From positions 1 to 16,408 of the forward strand of contig CALMWN010000144.1 of assembly GCA_937873555.1 (NCBI GenBank): DNA of 16,408 nt, given 5' to 3'. The notes under the pieces are model-generated. The model saw only the letters and a list, made by a program, of their open reading frames with translations. It made no database searches and was not told where the DNA came from. This DNA comes from an uncultured Clostridia bacterium (GTDB taxonomy: Bacteria > Bacillota > Clostridia > Acetivibrionales > CALMWN01). The translations under genes were made by a program, and so were the position numbers. The stretch's first letter is position 1; each line of letters opens with the position of its first letter. Of the stretch, positions 1 through 7,230 are shown in pieces.

Positions 1-477
1 ATATCACAGGAAAAAACTATTTGCCTGGGAAGGAACAATGGCTTTACATCAGGAGATATGCCGACGGCAAAACTAAATTTTCACTTTGCAATGCACCAAA
101 AAATATTCCGCTGGAAGAGCTTCATAAAGCTGCAATTATGCGATGGCCGATAGAGCAGTGCTTCGAAGAATGTAAAAGCTATCTTGGAATGGGTCATTAT
201 GAGGCTCGTTCATGGCCTGCATGGCATAAGCATATGCTGCTTGTTATGGCAGCACATCTCTTTATAATTGAGATGAGGCAATCCTTTAAAAAAAACTCCA
301 ATTTTGACAATGCCGCAAGCCAAGAGACTCATTGCGGCCTCCCTTTCAGGAAACATTGAGACTATACGCAAAGCCGTTAAGGAAGTTGATTATTACATGA
401 AACGAAACTTCATCTCGTATACTTCCCACAGGAAAAGGGCGTTGCTGCAACTCAAGTCATTATCATGCACAATATGA
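1..477 (+). pseudogene. IS701/IS4-like transposase, C-terminal part, frameshifted
   Basis: This is the C-terminal part of a DDE transposase; the reading frame is already open at the first base, so the gene begins outside the window. The segment RWPIEQCFEECKSYLGMGHY, followed by a Trp-rich stretch (EARSWPAWHKHM) and a hydrophobic helix, is typical of the C-terminal catalytic region of IS701/IS4-type enzymes, with the Glu-rich part probably holding the last catalytic acid. The frame breaks at a run of eight A (288-295). In frame it stops at 359, but moving to the frame that a seven-A run would give restores a transposase-like tail (PILTMPQAKRLIAASLSGNI...) to a TGA at 475-477. The tail keeps a basic, transposase-like character, so the break is recent or a sequencing slip. 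Family assignment is from motif memory only. Confidence 0.75.
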
Positions 478-557
478 AATTATCAATGTTCAAATATTTT
501 TCGCTGTAGTACTAAATACTAAGCATTATGTAGCTTTGTCAATAGAGGAGTCCATCT
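478..557. other. Short gap with a TAGTACTA palindrome, possible IS end
   Basis: This gap lies between the transposase remnant and the next gene. It is AT-rich and holds the palindrome TAGTACTA (507-514) followed by a second TACTA (517-521). Its place just downstream of the transposase stop suits an IS right end, but the left end is outside the window, so this cannot be tested here. The SD of the next gene (GAGGAG) sits at 546-551. I see no convincing promoter. Confidence 0.25.
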
Positions 558-1187
558 ATGGAACAGATGAGTAAAGAAGGTATAATTAAATTTTTAAAAG
601 AAAATACTGAACCATTGACGAGTCAATCTTATGGTACTGGCTATAGGGCTTCTGTATATTTAATAGATGGAACTTATTTGCCTTGTGTCATTTTTCGAAA
701 CCCCAAGACAATTGTTGACTTGGCCATAAAACGCTTTAAAGAGGAGCAAACAGGTAAAAGTATCTTTAATAATTCAAAACACGGATACTACGATATTGTT
801 AAGAGTTTTGTTACCAAAAGAAACAGCATAAACGATTATGACATTGCAAAAATCGAGAAAAGTCGATTTGCTTTTCCTATCTCCGTCCTGCATCAAATAC
901 ATGGAGAAACTCTTATGAGTTGGACTGGATTCGTTGTAAAAATGAAAGACGGAAAGTCTTTTACCTTTGGAACAACTTTTCTTATGGAGTTTTTCAATAT
1001 ACCAGAAGGGTATTCTGTAGATGATATTGCTGAAATAATAAATCATAGCTATGTGGCAAAAACAGGCGAAATTAAATCATACTATGCTGATTCTGTTAAT
1101 CCGCTTGGCGAAAATCCCGTTGATGAAAAAAATGACATCATCTATAGAGAACGCCCCTATTTTGAATGTTATTTAGACAATCTGTGA
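558..1187 (+). CDS. Unknown protein, 209 aa
   Basis: I do not recognise this family. The start is supported by GAGGAG at 546-551, seven bases before the ATG. The protein is soluble-looking, with no signal peptide or membrane segment. It begins with a short charged helix and has a mixed alpha/beta pattern with many aromatic residues. The central part (about residues 100-140) reads like beta strands (HGETLMSWTGFVVKMKDGKS, then FTFGTTFLMEFF). The C-terminus is acidic and Tyr-rich. It is the first gene of a plus-strand run of three, with a 28-bp gap to the nucleotidyltransferase gene, so co-transcription is likely. The cluster is bounded by a transposase remnant on the left and by an IS21-split gene on the right, which suggests acquired cargo. 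No function is assigned. Confidence 0.8.
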   Translation: MEQMSKEGIIKFLKENTEPLTSQSYGTGYRASVYLIDGTYLPCVIFRNPKTIVDLAIKRFKEEQTGKSIFNNSKHGYYDIVKSFVTKRNSINDYDIAKIEKSRFAFPISVLHQIHGETLMSWTGFVVKMKDGKSFTFGTTFLMEFFNIPEGYSVDDIAEIINHSYVAKTGEIKSYYADSVNPLGENPVDEKNDIIYRERPYFECYLDNL

Positions 1188-1199
1188 CCTTATATAAGG
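1188..1199. repeat. Perfect 12-bp palindrome CCTTATATAAGG
   Basis: A perfect palindrome directly follows the stop codon of the unknown gene and lies just before the SD (GAGGA, 1206-1210) of the nucleotidyltransferase gene. It could be an operator or a weak hairpin that tunes expression of the second gene. Its AT-rich core also allows a chance occurrence. Confidence 0.35.
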
Positions 1200-1215
1200 G
1201 GATACGAGGATTTAT

Positions 1216-1980
1216 ATGCAAAACATCATTATCGAAAAACTGAATGATATAGAGCAAGCCGAAAACATCACCATCCTGCATGCCGTAGAATCAGGTAGCA
1301 GAGCTTGGGGCTTTGCATCGCCGGATAGTGATTACGATGTGCGATTCTTTTATGTGCGCCCAAAGGCTTACTATCTACGGCTTGACAGGACGAGAGACGT
1401 GCTGGAATACCCGCTTAATGATGTGTTGGACATAAACGGCTGGGACATTGATAAGACTTTGAAGTTGCTTCATGCCTCCAATCCAACGTTGTTCGAGTGG
1501 AGCAACTCACCTATCGTTTATAAAACTACAGATGAATTTAAGCATTTATTGCCTCTCATCGGCAATTATTTTGTAGCCAGATCAGGATTGTGGCACTATC
1601 TAAGCACAGCTGAAGGAAACTACCGTGAATACCTAAAGGGCGAGATGGTAAAAGCGAAAAAATATTTCTATGTTATCCGTCCCTTACTGGCTTGCCGCTG
1701 GATTCTGGAACGGCATACACCGCCTCCGATGCTTTTTACCGAGCTTGTAGAAACACAGCTTGAGCCGGAACTGAAACCTGTTGTTGCTGATCTGTTAAAG
1801 CTTAAAATGTCCACGCCGGAAATCGGGGAGACTCCGAAAATTGCTCCGCTTAATGAATTTATAGAGCAGAATTTGAGTATAATCCGAGAACAAATCGAAG
1901 CTCTGCCAAAAGAGCAGCCAAGTAACTGGGAACCTCTAAATGATTTGTTCCTCTCTATTCTGGACCGCAGAAAGGAGTAA
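1216..1980 (+). CDS. RlaP/YcgL-type predicted nucleotidyltransferase
   Basis: This 254-aa protein carries the minimal nucleotidyltransferase signature. The sequence GSRAWGF (residues 27-33) is followed by SDYDVRF (38-44), where D39 and D41 are the expected metal-binding acids. A family-typical stretch (about 45-75: FYVRPKAYYL, then a VLEYPLNDVLDINGWD-like segment) follows, and a helical C-terminal half. This matches the predicted nucleotidyltransferase family of B. subtilis YcgL and the RNA-ligase-associated RlaP proteins (PF10127-type), which is about the same length. The likely reaction is transfer of a nucleotide to RNA or protein; the substrate is unknown. The start has GAGGA six bases upstream. 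The gene lies 28 bp after the unknown protein and 9 bp before the WapI-like gene, so the three probably form one operon. Family confidence is high; biological role is open. Confidence 0.88.
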   Translation: MQNIIIEKLNDIEQAENITILHAVESGSRAWGFASPDSDYDVRFFYVRPKAYYLRLDRTRDVLEYPLNDVLDINGWDIDKTLKLLHASNPTLFEWSNSPIVYKTTDEFKHLLPLIGNYFVARSGLWHYLSTAEGNYREYLKGEMVKAKKYFYVIRPLLACRWILERHTPPPMLFTELVETQLEPELKPVVADLLKLKMSTPEIGETPKIAPLNEFIEQNLSIIREQIEALPKEQPSNWEPLNDLFLSILDRRKE

Positions 1981-1989
1981 GGTAGTCTT

Positions 1990-2478
1990 ATGCCAACAAA
2001 TGAACATAACGAGCTTCCCCTCCCAATGCTTGCTTTCAAACTTGAGGGTATGGATGATTCTATTGAACTTACAATCGATGAAGTTTGGGGATACCCAAAT
2101 GAAACAAGCTACGGCGGCGGATATGGGGCTAAAGGAAATCTGTCAATTCGTGCTGGAGAATATATGGTTGTTAATGCAACGCATTATTTCACAACAGGCG
2201 AGCTGTACAGTTTTCTTCAACAAATGAAGTATTGCTATGAAGTCCTTGATGGTGTTGCTACGCTGGATAATACTGAACGAGTGCTTGACCTTAAATGTAC
2301 CTTTAACAAAAAAGGACATGTTTTGATTGAAGGTCATTTTCAGAAAGATCCAAGTATTAATAATAAATTGACCTTCGAACTGCGGTCAGATCAAACACAA
2401 GCAGCCGCCACCATTTCATCTCTAAAAACAGTTGCCGAGATATTTGGTGACAATAAAGGCGTAAAAAAGGGCAAATAA
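1990..2478 (+). CDS. WapI-like immunity-family protein
   Basis: This is a 162-aa soluble protein. Its layout resembles the WapI family of contact-toxin immunity proteins: an N-terminal strand (LEGMDDSIELTIDEVWGYP), a Gly/Tyr-rich turn, a central helix (FTTGELYSFLQQMKYCYE), and a C-terminal strand pair ending in LTFELRSDQT. The resemblance is by remembered pattern, not alignment, so it is moderate evidence. B. subtilis WapI neutralises the WapA tRNA nuclease. No cognate toxin is visible here, so this would be an orphan immunity gene or have another role. The SD AAAGGAG (1971-1977) lies inside the end of the preceding gene, 12 bases from the ATG. The stop codon is only two bases from the stop of the convergent split HTH gene (2481), leaving no space for a separate terminator. 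Confidence 0.65.
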   Translation: MPTNEHNELPLPMLAFKLEGMDDSIELTIDEVWGYPNETSYGGGYGAKGNLSIRAGEYMVVNATHYFTTGELYSFLQQMKYCYEVLDGVATLDNTERVLDLKCTFNKKGHVLIEGHFQKDPSINNKLTFELRSDQTQAAATISSLKTVAEIFGDNKGVKKGK

Positions 2479-2480
2479 AT

Positions 2481-2631
2481 TTACAGCGACATGGAGCCAA
2501 AAACCATGCCGCTTTTTTGTTCTCTGTCAGTAAAGGCTTCAATAATTTCCTGGTGCTTCTGAGATGGTCGGACAATGCGCTGACCTTCGGGACTTGCCAG
2601 ATACTCCGCCAGCGATTCCTTTGAGATAAGA
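2481..2631 (-). pseudogene. HTH-domain gene split by IS21, 3' piece
   Basis: This is the distal part of the minus-strand HTH gene that begins at 5599. Reading from 2627 down to 2483 continues the interrupted frame as ISKESLAEYLASPEGQRIVR, then a Lys/Gln/Glu-rich helix, and ends in VFGSMSL with a TAA at 2483-2481. Removing the IS21 element and one TAAGA copy joins the two parts exactly in frame, giving a 197-aa protein. This piece has no start codon or SD of its own and is presumably not made as a useful product. Confidence 0.9.
2627..2631. repeat. IS21 target-site duplication, left copy (TAAGA)
   Basis: These five bases directly precede the left end (TGT) of the IS21 element and are repeated as TAAGA at 5152-5156, just after its right end (ACA). 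IS21-family elements typically make short duplications of this kind. The copies are identical, which fits a fairly recent insertion. Confidence 0.9.
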
Positions 2632-2682
2632 TGTGAGTGATAAAATAAAGGATACCAAATTCGCGCATATAAAGGATACCAC
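2632..2682 (+). repeat. IS21 left terminal inverted repeat with two internal direct repeats
   Basis: The outermost part starts TGTGAGTGATAAAATAAAGG. The motif AAAGGATACC occurs at 2647-2656 and again at 2671-2680, 24 bp apart. The same arrangement occurs, inverted, at the right end. Such multiple terminal repeats are the usual binding sites for the IstA transposase. Confidence 0.9.
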
Positions 2683-2706
2683 TTTTGATAAAAAACACTG
2701 ATTTTG

Positions 2707-2746
2707 CTGGTAAAATTTTTTTGACTTTAAGTCAAAAAATTACCAG
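2707..2746 (+). promoter_or_regulatory. Long hairpin overlapping the istA ribosome binding site
   Basis: A left arm (2707-2727, beginning CTGGTAA and ending TTTGACTT) pairs with the right arm AAGTCAAAAAATTACCAG (2729-2746) around a single central T, with only a small internal mismatch in the A/T tract. The right arm runs into the first bases of the istA SD (AGGAGG, 2745-2750). In transcripts that read in from outside the element this hairpin could hide the SD, a known way for insertion sequences to limit transposase synthesis. It might alternatively act as an operator. Confidence 0.6.
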
Positions 2747-2759
2747 GAGGTCAGAATTT

Positions 2760-4343
2760 ATGGAAAAGGAGTCAAGGTGGTATATGTATTGCAGAATTCA
2801 AGCAATGAAGGGTGAGGGCTTTTCCCAGCGTCAGGTCGCTAAAATAGCCGGGTATAGCCGTAAGGCTATACGCAAGTATTGGAATATGACATCGGAGGAA
2901 TACGACGAGAAGATTCTTGAGAAAGCCAAAAGGTCTAGTCTAGAGCAGCATAAGGAACTCCTCCTGAGTTGGCTCAGGGAGTACAGTCATCTGTCTGCCG
3001 CTCAAGTATTTGACTGGCTTCAGGAAAAGTATCACACAGAAATCAGCGAAAGCAGCGTCAGGCGGTATGTACGGTACTTACGGAAAGAATATGAAATAAA
3101 GTATGAGAAGCCGGAAAGAGATTACTGCCCGCAGGATGACCCGGCAATGGGCTATCAGATGCAGGTAGACATTGGAATTGTAACTGTTGAAAATGTAGTG
3201 ACCAGAAAATATCAGAAGCTCTATTGCATTGCGTTTGTCCTCTCAAACTCAAGATATAAATATGGAGTATGGTATGACTACCCGCCTGTAGCTAAGGATA
3301 TGGTCAATGCGATAAGAATTTGCTTTGAGTGGATGGGTGGCAAGCCCAAGGAACTGGTCTTTGACCAGGACAGGCTGGTTGCCGTAAACGAAAACTACGG
3401 GGATATTATCTATACCAAGGCATTTGAAGCCTTCAGACAAAGCGAGAACCTGAAAATATATCTATGCAGAGGGTATGATCCTGAAAGCAAGGGCCGTGTA
3501 GAAGCAGTAGTAAAATACTTTAAAAACAATTTTGGCCGATACCGTCAGTTTTATGACATGAGGCAATGGGATGAAGCCTTTGAGCAATGGCTGGCCCGCT
3601 GCGGCAATAAAAAGAAACACTCAATAACAAAAAAAATACCGGCAGAAGTATTTGAATTGGAACGCACATACCTCATACCGATATTTTATGAAAGTCCTAA
3701 TAAAACTGATGAAAAAATACTATCACGGAATGTCAGGAAAGACAATACGATTTTTTATGAAGGGAACCGCTACACCCTGCCGCCTGGCACTTACAACAAG
3801 CACAAGGAGGTAAGCTACAGAATCGCAGAGGACAAGCTGCAACTATATGATATCTTTGGAGATGCCTTGATTGCAGAGCATACAATCAGCCTTGAAAAAG
3901 GGAAACTTGTCCGGAATAACAACCACCTGAGAAACCATGAAGAGAAGGTTGAAAAATTATTAATAAACATACTGGATAAGCATTTTCAGGCAGACAGAAA
4001 TACCGCAGAAGCTTTTCTGAGAGGCATAAAACATGAAAAACCCAGGTATGCAAGAGATCAATTCAAACTAGTTGAAAAGTCAATTGCCGGTAAAAATATC
4101 TCTGTAATCAAAGCCGGGCTCGAATATTGTGTAATAAACGGATTGTTTAGTGCCGTCGACTTAAGAGACGCTATAAGGTACTTTGAAAAAATAGCAGGAA
4201 AAGAAGCAATAGCAGATAACCAACAGCCTTCTCTTGAACCGTCATTTATCAACAAGAGCCTACACATGGTCAGTGTTAGTAAGCGCGATATCAGTGATTA
4301 TGTGAAGGAGCTTGGAGGAGGGGACAAACCATGGCTGAACTGA
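2760..4343 (+). CDS. istA: IS21-family transposase IstA
   Basis: This DDE transposase catalyses cut-and-paste or copy-type movement of the IS21 element together with IstB. The start at 2760 is chosen because AGGAGG lies at 2745-2750, nine bases upstream; the open frame runs 25 codons further up but without an SD and through the terminal region. The product is 527 aa. An N-terminal HTH (about 20-40: FSQRQVAKIAGYSRKAIRKY) precedes a second helical DNA-binding part (about 60-110). The RNase H-like core follows, with probable catalytic residues D137 (MQVDIG), D202 (LVFDQD) and E248 (SKGRVEAV), and then a beta-rich C-terminal domain. The length is normal for the family. The reading frame is intact. 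Its last 13 bases overlap the start of istB, which suggests translational coupling. Confidence 0.95.
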   Translation: MEKESRWYMYCRIQAMKGEGFSQRQVAKIAGYSRKAIRKYWNMTSEEYDEKILEKAKRSSLEQHKELLLSWLREYSHLSAAQVFDWLQEKYHTEISESSVRRYVRYLRKEYEIKYEKPERDYCPQDDPAMGYQMQVDIGIVTVENVVTRKYQKLYCIAFVLSNSRYKYGVWYDYPPVAKDMVNAIRICFEWMGGKPKELVFDQDRLVAVNENYGDIIYTKAFEAFRQSENLKIYLCRGYDPESKGRVEAVVKYFKNNFGRYRQFYDMRQWDEAFEQWLARCGNKKKHSITKKIPAEVFELERTYLIPIFYESPNKTDEKILSRNVRKDNTIFYEGNRYTLPPGTYNKHKEVSYRIAEDKLQLYDIFGDALIAEHTISLEKGKLVRNNNHLRNHEEKVEKLLINILDKHFQADRNTAEAFLRGIKHEKPRYARDQFKLVEKSIAGKNISVIKAGLEYCVINGLFSAVDLRDAIRYFEKIAGKEAIADNQQPSLEPSFINKSLHMVSVSKRDISDYVKELGGGDKPWLN

Positions 4344-5092
4344 TAAAGGTCAAGGAACTGCTGAAATACCTTAATTTGAATGAATCGAAGGAAAAGCTTG
4401 AGGATATCTGCGCAAAAGCTGAAATGAAAAACCTGACGCCCCTTGAGGTCGTAGAGATGCTGCTGCTGTATGAAACGGATGCGAGAAAAGAAAAAAGCAG
4501 GCTGAAACGTATGAAGGCGGCATGCTTCCCTTACAACGAACTTACAGATGATTTCGATTATAACAGGAGAGGCTTTTCCGGTATTACCCAAGGCCACATG
4601 AAACAGCTTTCGCAGCTAAGTTGGCTTGAAAAAGCGTATAACATAATGTTTCTTGGACCACCTGGGCTTGGCAAGACCAGGCTTTCGGTAGAACTTGGCA
4701 TTATGGCTGCTAAGGCGGGATATAATGTGGCATTTACAACACTTGACCAGTTAATGACCATTTTCAAAACAGCTGATATACGTACAAGTTCGAGCCGGAG
4801 ATTGAAACAAATCAAAGGCAGTGACCTTGTAATCCTTGATGAGGTGGGCTTTTTGCCTATCTCTCGTCAAGAGGTAAATAGGTTGTATGAATTTATTAAC
4901 GAGATGTATATGAAAACATCAATTATTCTAACCAGTAACAAAGGCTTTGAGGAATGGAGTGAGTTTTTAGGCGATAGTATAATTACCGGGGCTATCCTGG
5001 ACAGGATTGCACATCAGTGTGAAATATTTTCATTGAAGGGGCCGAGTTGGAGAATGGAAAATAGAAAGACTATATTGAATACAAATGTTTAG
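4331..5092 (+). CDS. istB: IS21-family helper ATPase IstB
   Basis: This is the AAA+ (DnaA/DnaC-like) ATPase that works with IstA in target selection and strand transfer. The protein is 253 aa, the usual length. Residues 1-60 form a helical N-terminal part. The Walker A motif GPPGLGKT is at 109-116, Walker B LVILDEV at 166-172, a sensor-1-like TSN at 201-203, and an arginine-finger-like LDRIAHQ at 223-229. The start ATG follows GGAGGAGGGG within the end of istA and overlaps it by 13 bp. No damage is visible, so the element has both proteins needed for transposition. Confidence 0.95.
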   Translation: MAELIKVKELLKYLNLNESKEKLEDICAKAEMKNLTPLEVVEMLLLYETDARKEKSRLKRMKAACFPYNELTDDFDYNRRGFSGITQGHMKQLSQLSWLEKAYNIMFLGPPGLGKTRLSVELGIMAAKAGYNVAFTTLDQLMTIFKTADIRTSSSRRLKQIKGSDLVILDEVGFLPISRQEVNRLYEFINEMYMKTSIILTSNKGFEEWSEFLGDSIITGAILDRIAHQCEIFSLKGPSWRMENRKTILNTNV

Positions 5093-5100
5093 GTTGCTTG

Positions 5101-5151
5101 GTGGTATCCAAAATATGCTCATTTTTGGTACCCTTTATATTGACGTTTACA
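5101..5151 (-). repeat. IS21 right terminal inverted repeat
   Basis: Read on the minus strand from 5151 it begins TGTAAACGTCAATATAAAGG and matches the left end with scattered differences. The subterminal motif is AAAGGGTACC at 5136-5127 and GGATACCAC at 5109-5101, at the same 24-bp spacing as on the left. It starts eight bases after the istB stop codon. Confidence 0.9.
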
Positions 5152-5599
5152 TAAGATTTTTACCGTAAAAATTTACGGTCTGGATTTTCCCATCCACCGC
5201 CCAATTGTTAATAGTGGTGCCGTTATATCCTGTCAAATCTGACGCCTGTTTGGTGGTCAGCATATCCGGCTCGTCCGCCCATTCCTCCATCAGAAAAGAA
5301 AGAAGCTCCTCCATATTTGTGTTCAGCAACAGGGTATTATGAAGCTGTTTGCTACTAAAAGCACCGGCAGGGATAATGCTGTTTAGCTCTCCCGCATCCC
5401 GCCGCCGGAGAAAATCGGCTACATCACGCTTTTTAATCTGAAAACGGTGTGTATGCTTACCCGAATCCTCGCAGGGAATGACGCCGTTTTCAAGCAACCA
5501 TTTTGCCTTTCGCTTGCTAATATGTGCTACTGCCCGGAACTGCTCCAATGAGAGCGATTCCGGGCAGTCCTTTAATAACTTCATATAATCCTGCTCCAT
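5147..5599 (-). pseudogene. HTH-domain gene split by IS21, 5' piece
   Basis: This is the promoter-proximal part of a gene starting at 5599, 13 bp after the integrase stop and in the same direction. GGGGGGAG just upstream is the SD. The first 149 residues are original; one more codon (ATG) and a TAA come from the IS end, giving 150 aa. Two HTH/excisionase-like modules are visible: residues about 17-65 (SLEQFRAVAHISKRKAKWLL, then an RFQIKKRDVADFL wing) and about 112-148 (MLTTKQASDLTGYNGTTINN, then a KIQTVNFYGKNL wing). The second is cut right at its wing. The intact protein would be 197 aa, with the rest at 2631-2481. Position after xis and int suggests an accessory recombination or regulatory role. 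The truncated protein may still be made, with the first HTH complete. Confidence 0.9.
5152..5156. repeat. IS21 target-site duplication, right copy (TAAGA)
   Basis: This is the identical partner of 2627-2631. On the minus strand it encodes part of the Leu-Ile junction of the interrupted HTH protein. Removal of one copy with the IS restores the frame. Confidence 0.9.
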
Positions 5600-5612
5600 T
5601 TTACTCCCCCCA

Positions 5613-6872
5613 TTACATCATGCTCATGGTCATGCCTAATCCCTGTTTTTCTTCCTCTTCCTGGACCTCTTCTGATTCCTCACGCTCTGGCTCATCTGCT
5701 ACCGGCTCTTCCTGTTTGCCAAAGGCAGCACTGATGGCCTTTGCCGATTCCTGCTTGGAGCTGAAGTCCAGGTGCGAATAGGTGTCTGCTGTGGTTGCAA
5801 ACGTGGAATGGCCAAGCCACTCCTGAATAGATTTCATAGGAATGCCATGCGCTAAAAGCAAACTGGCGCAGGAGTGGCGCAAATCGTGAAAGCGGATTTT
5901 CCTGAATTGATACCGCTTCAAAAGGTAACCGAAATGCTCTGTAATGTAATTAGGGCAAAAAAGCTTGCCCATTTCGTCTACGCAGACATAGCCGGCGTAC
6001 GTATTATCGTAACTTTTCTTAAACAGCTTTCGGTAATACTCCTGCCGCTCCTTTGTCTCCAAGAGAAGCGCCCGTACCTCGGGAATCAACGGCAGCGTAC
6101 GGAAGCTGGATTTTGTTTTCAGCTTGTCCTCTGTGTAAATCACCTTTTGCCCCCCGGCTTTGCCTTCTGTTACTTTATGATTTATGGAGATGGTGCCCCG
6201 CTGAAAATCAATGGCGTTCCAGCGAATACCCAGCACCTCGCTGCGCCGTAAGCCATAATATGCAGCAAGCTGGATGACCATGGCCATTGAATCCCTCTGT
6301 GTCGCTTCAAAGAGTGCCGCCAGCTCATCCTCATTATAATACTCAGCAACGTACTTCCCCATCTTCGGGCGATCCACCATGTCAGCTGGATTTTTAGAAA
6401 TCAACTCGTTTTTCACGGCATATTGCAGCGCTTTCCTGACGATGGCATGATAATGAATGACCGTATTGGCATTGCAGCCGTCCTTGAAAATTGAATCGTG
6501 CAGTGCACGGATATGTGATGGTTCCACCTGTGCCAGCGTCACGCCCAGCATGCGGAAGAAGCCGTCCAGCCTGGCATCGATCATGCTTTCATAACTCTGA
6601 TACGTTGTCCGTTCAATGGTAGGCGCTGTGATTTTCAGCCAATCCTTAAGAAAATCGGCAAACAGAGGTGAATCTTTTTTTATCTGCAAATCCTTTATCC
6701 CCTCGCCGTTGTATAAGCGTTTCAATTCCTCCAGCATCTCCAGTGCCTTGCGTTTATTGCCCTTGACCGAGATGCCGAGCGCAATGGACTTTTGCTTTCT
6801 TTTACCGTTTTCATATGTATTAAGCACGGCAGTATATTTACCGTTTCGCTCAAATAGACTACCTGTAACCAT
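5613..6872 (-). CDS. int: Tyrosine recombinase (integrase) of the mobile element
   Basis: This 419-aa site-specific recombinase should integrate and, with an excisionase, excise the element. Residues 1-60 resemble the AP2-like N-terminal arm-binding domain, and about 65-165 the SAM-like core-binding domain. The catalytic domain carries R209 (YYGLRRSEVLGI), a probable K254, H329 and R332 (RFHDLRHS), H355 (EWLGHS) and nucleophile Y365 (TADTYSH). All key residues are present. The start has AGAGGGG a few bases upstream. The C-terminus adds an unusually acidic tail (about 388-410) ending in a Met-rich stretch. It follows the excisionase-like gene and is followed after 13 bp by the split HTH gene, so one minus-strand transcript is likely. 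The attachment site was not found. Confidence 0.95.
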   Translation of the reverse strand: MVTGSLFERNGKYTAVLNTYENGKRKQKSIALGISVKGNKRKALEMLEELKRLYNGEGIKDLQIKKDSPLFADFLKDWLKITAPTIERTTYQSYESMIDARLDGFFRMLGVTLAQVEPSHIRALHDSIFKDGCNANTVIHYHAIVRKALQYAVKNELISKNPADMVDRPKMGKYVAEYYNEDELAALFEATQRDSMAMVIQLAAYYGLRRSEVLGIRWNAIDFQRGTISINHKVTEGKAGGQKVIYTEDKLKTKSSFRTLPLIPEVRALLLETKERQEYYRKLFKKSYDNTYAGYVCVDEMGKLFCPNYITEHFGYLLKRYQFRKIRFHDLRHSCASLLLAHGIPMKSIQEWLGHSTFATTADTYSHLDFSSKQESAKAISAAFGKQEEPVADEPEREESEEVQEEEEKQGLGMTMSMM

Positions 6873-6959
6873 TCAGTCCCCTCTTTCCAAAGAAAATACC
6901 CGCTCTCGGGTGTTGTGTGATGTTAGCATAGGTTGACGGTGTATTCAAGTCGTATCACT

Positions 6960-7190
6960 TTATTCACTCTCGACTTCTGCTTTGCAGAGATATGAAATGA
7001 TGCTGATTTTCGGTACCTTATAAACCCGACCCATGCGAACACATTCAATGACTCCATCCCGCAGCAGGCGGTAAGCTGTTCTCTTTCCGATACCGCCCAG
7101 CATGACGCGCATAGCGTCCACATCCACTACATCGGGATACTCCTTAAACATCAGCTTATACCCTTGATCCAAACTGACTATATTTTTCAT
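6960..7190 (-). CDS. Excisionase-like small HTH protein
   Basis: The gene encodes a 76-aa protein. I chose the ATG at 7190 because AAGGGGGAG (7203-7195) sits just upstream; a TTG six codons earlier would place the SD inside the gene. A MerR/Xis-like winged HTH spans about residues 24-68: VDVDAMRVMLGGIGKRTAYR, then LLRDGVIECVRMGRVYKVP. Such proteins bind DNA near the attachment site to steer the integrase toward excision, or regulate the operon. The gene sits 87 bp upstream of int in the same direction, the usual place for an excisionase. The leader region carries TGTAATT-type palindromes that might be its own operators. An alternative is a simple repressor of the int operon. Confidence 0.8.
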   Translation of the reverse strand: MKNIVSLDQGYKLMFKEYPDVVDVDAMRVMLGGIGKRTAYRLLRDGVIECVRMGRVYKVPKISIISYLCKAEVESE

Positions 7191-7201
7191 TTTGCTCCCC
7201 C

Positions 7202-7230
7202 TTGACAAATGTTCTGTAATTGGTTATTGT
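7202..7230 (+). promoter_or_regulatory. Probable sigma-A promoter for the sigma-like regulator gene
   Basis: TTGACA (7202-7207) is followed after 17 bases by TATTGT (7225-7230). The -35 is perfect and the spacing ideal; the -10 is four of six. It would direct transcription toward the gene at 7319. It overlaps the leader of the divergent excisionase-like gene, so the two transcription units may interfere. Confidence 0.55.

Larger units (their letters stand above)
2632..5151 (+). mobile_element. Complete IS21-family insertion sequence (2520 bp)
   Basis: The element carries istA and istB, overlapping by 13 bp, as in other IS21-family members. It begins TGT and ends ACA and has long imperfect inverted ends of about 51 bp (2632-2682 and 5101-5151). 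Each end has two copies of a subterminal repeat, spaced 24 bp, as is typical for this family. It is flanked by a 5-bp duplication, TAAGA. Both genes look intact, so the element may be active. It lies inside a minus-strand HTH gene next to the integrase, with its genes antisense to that gene. Confidence 0.95.

Noticed and set aside
2685..2759. Upstream extension of istA by 25 codons
   Set aside because: The extension has no SD and runs through the IS hairpin; the ATG at 2760 has AGGAGG at the right distance.
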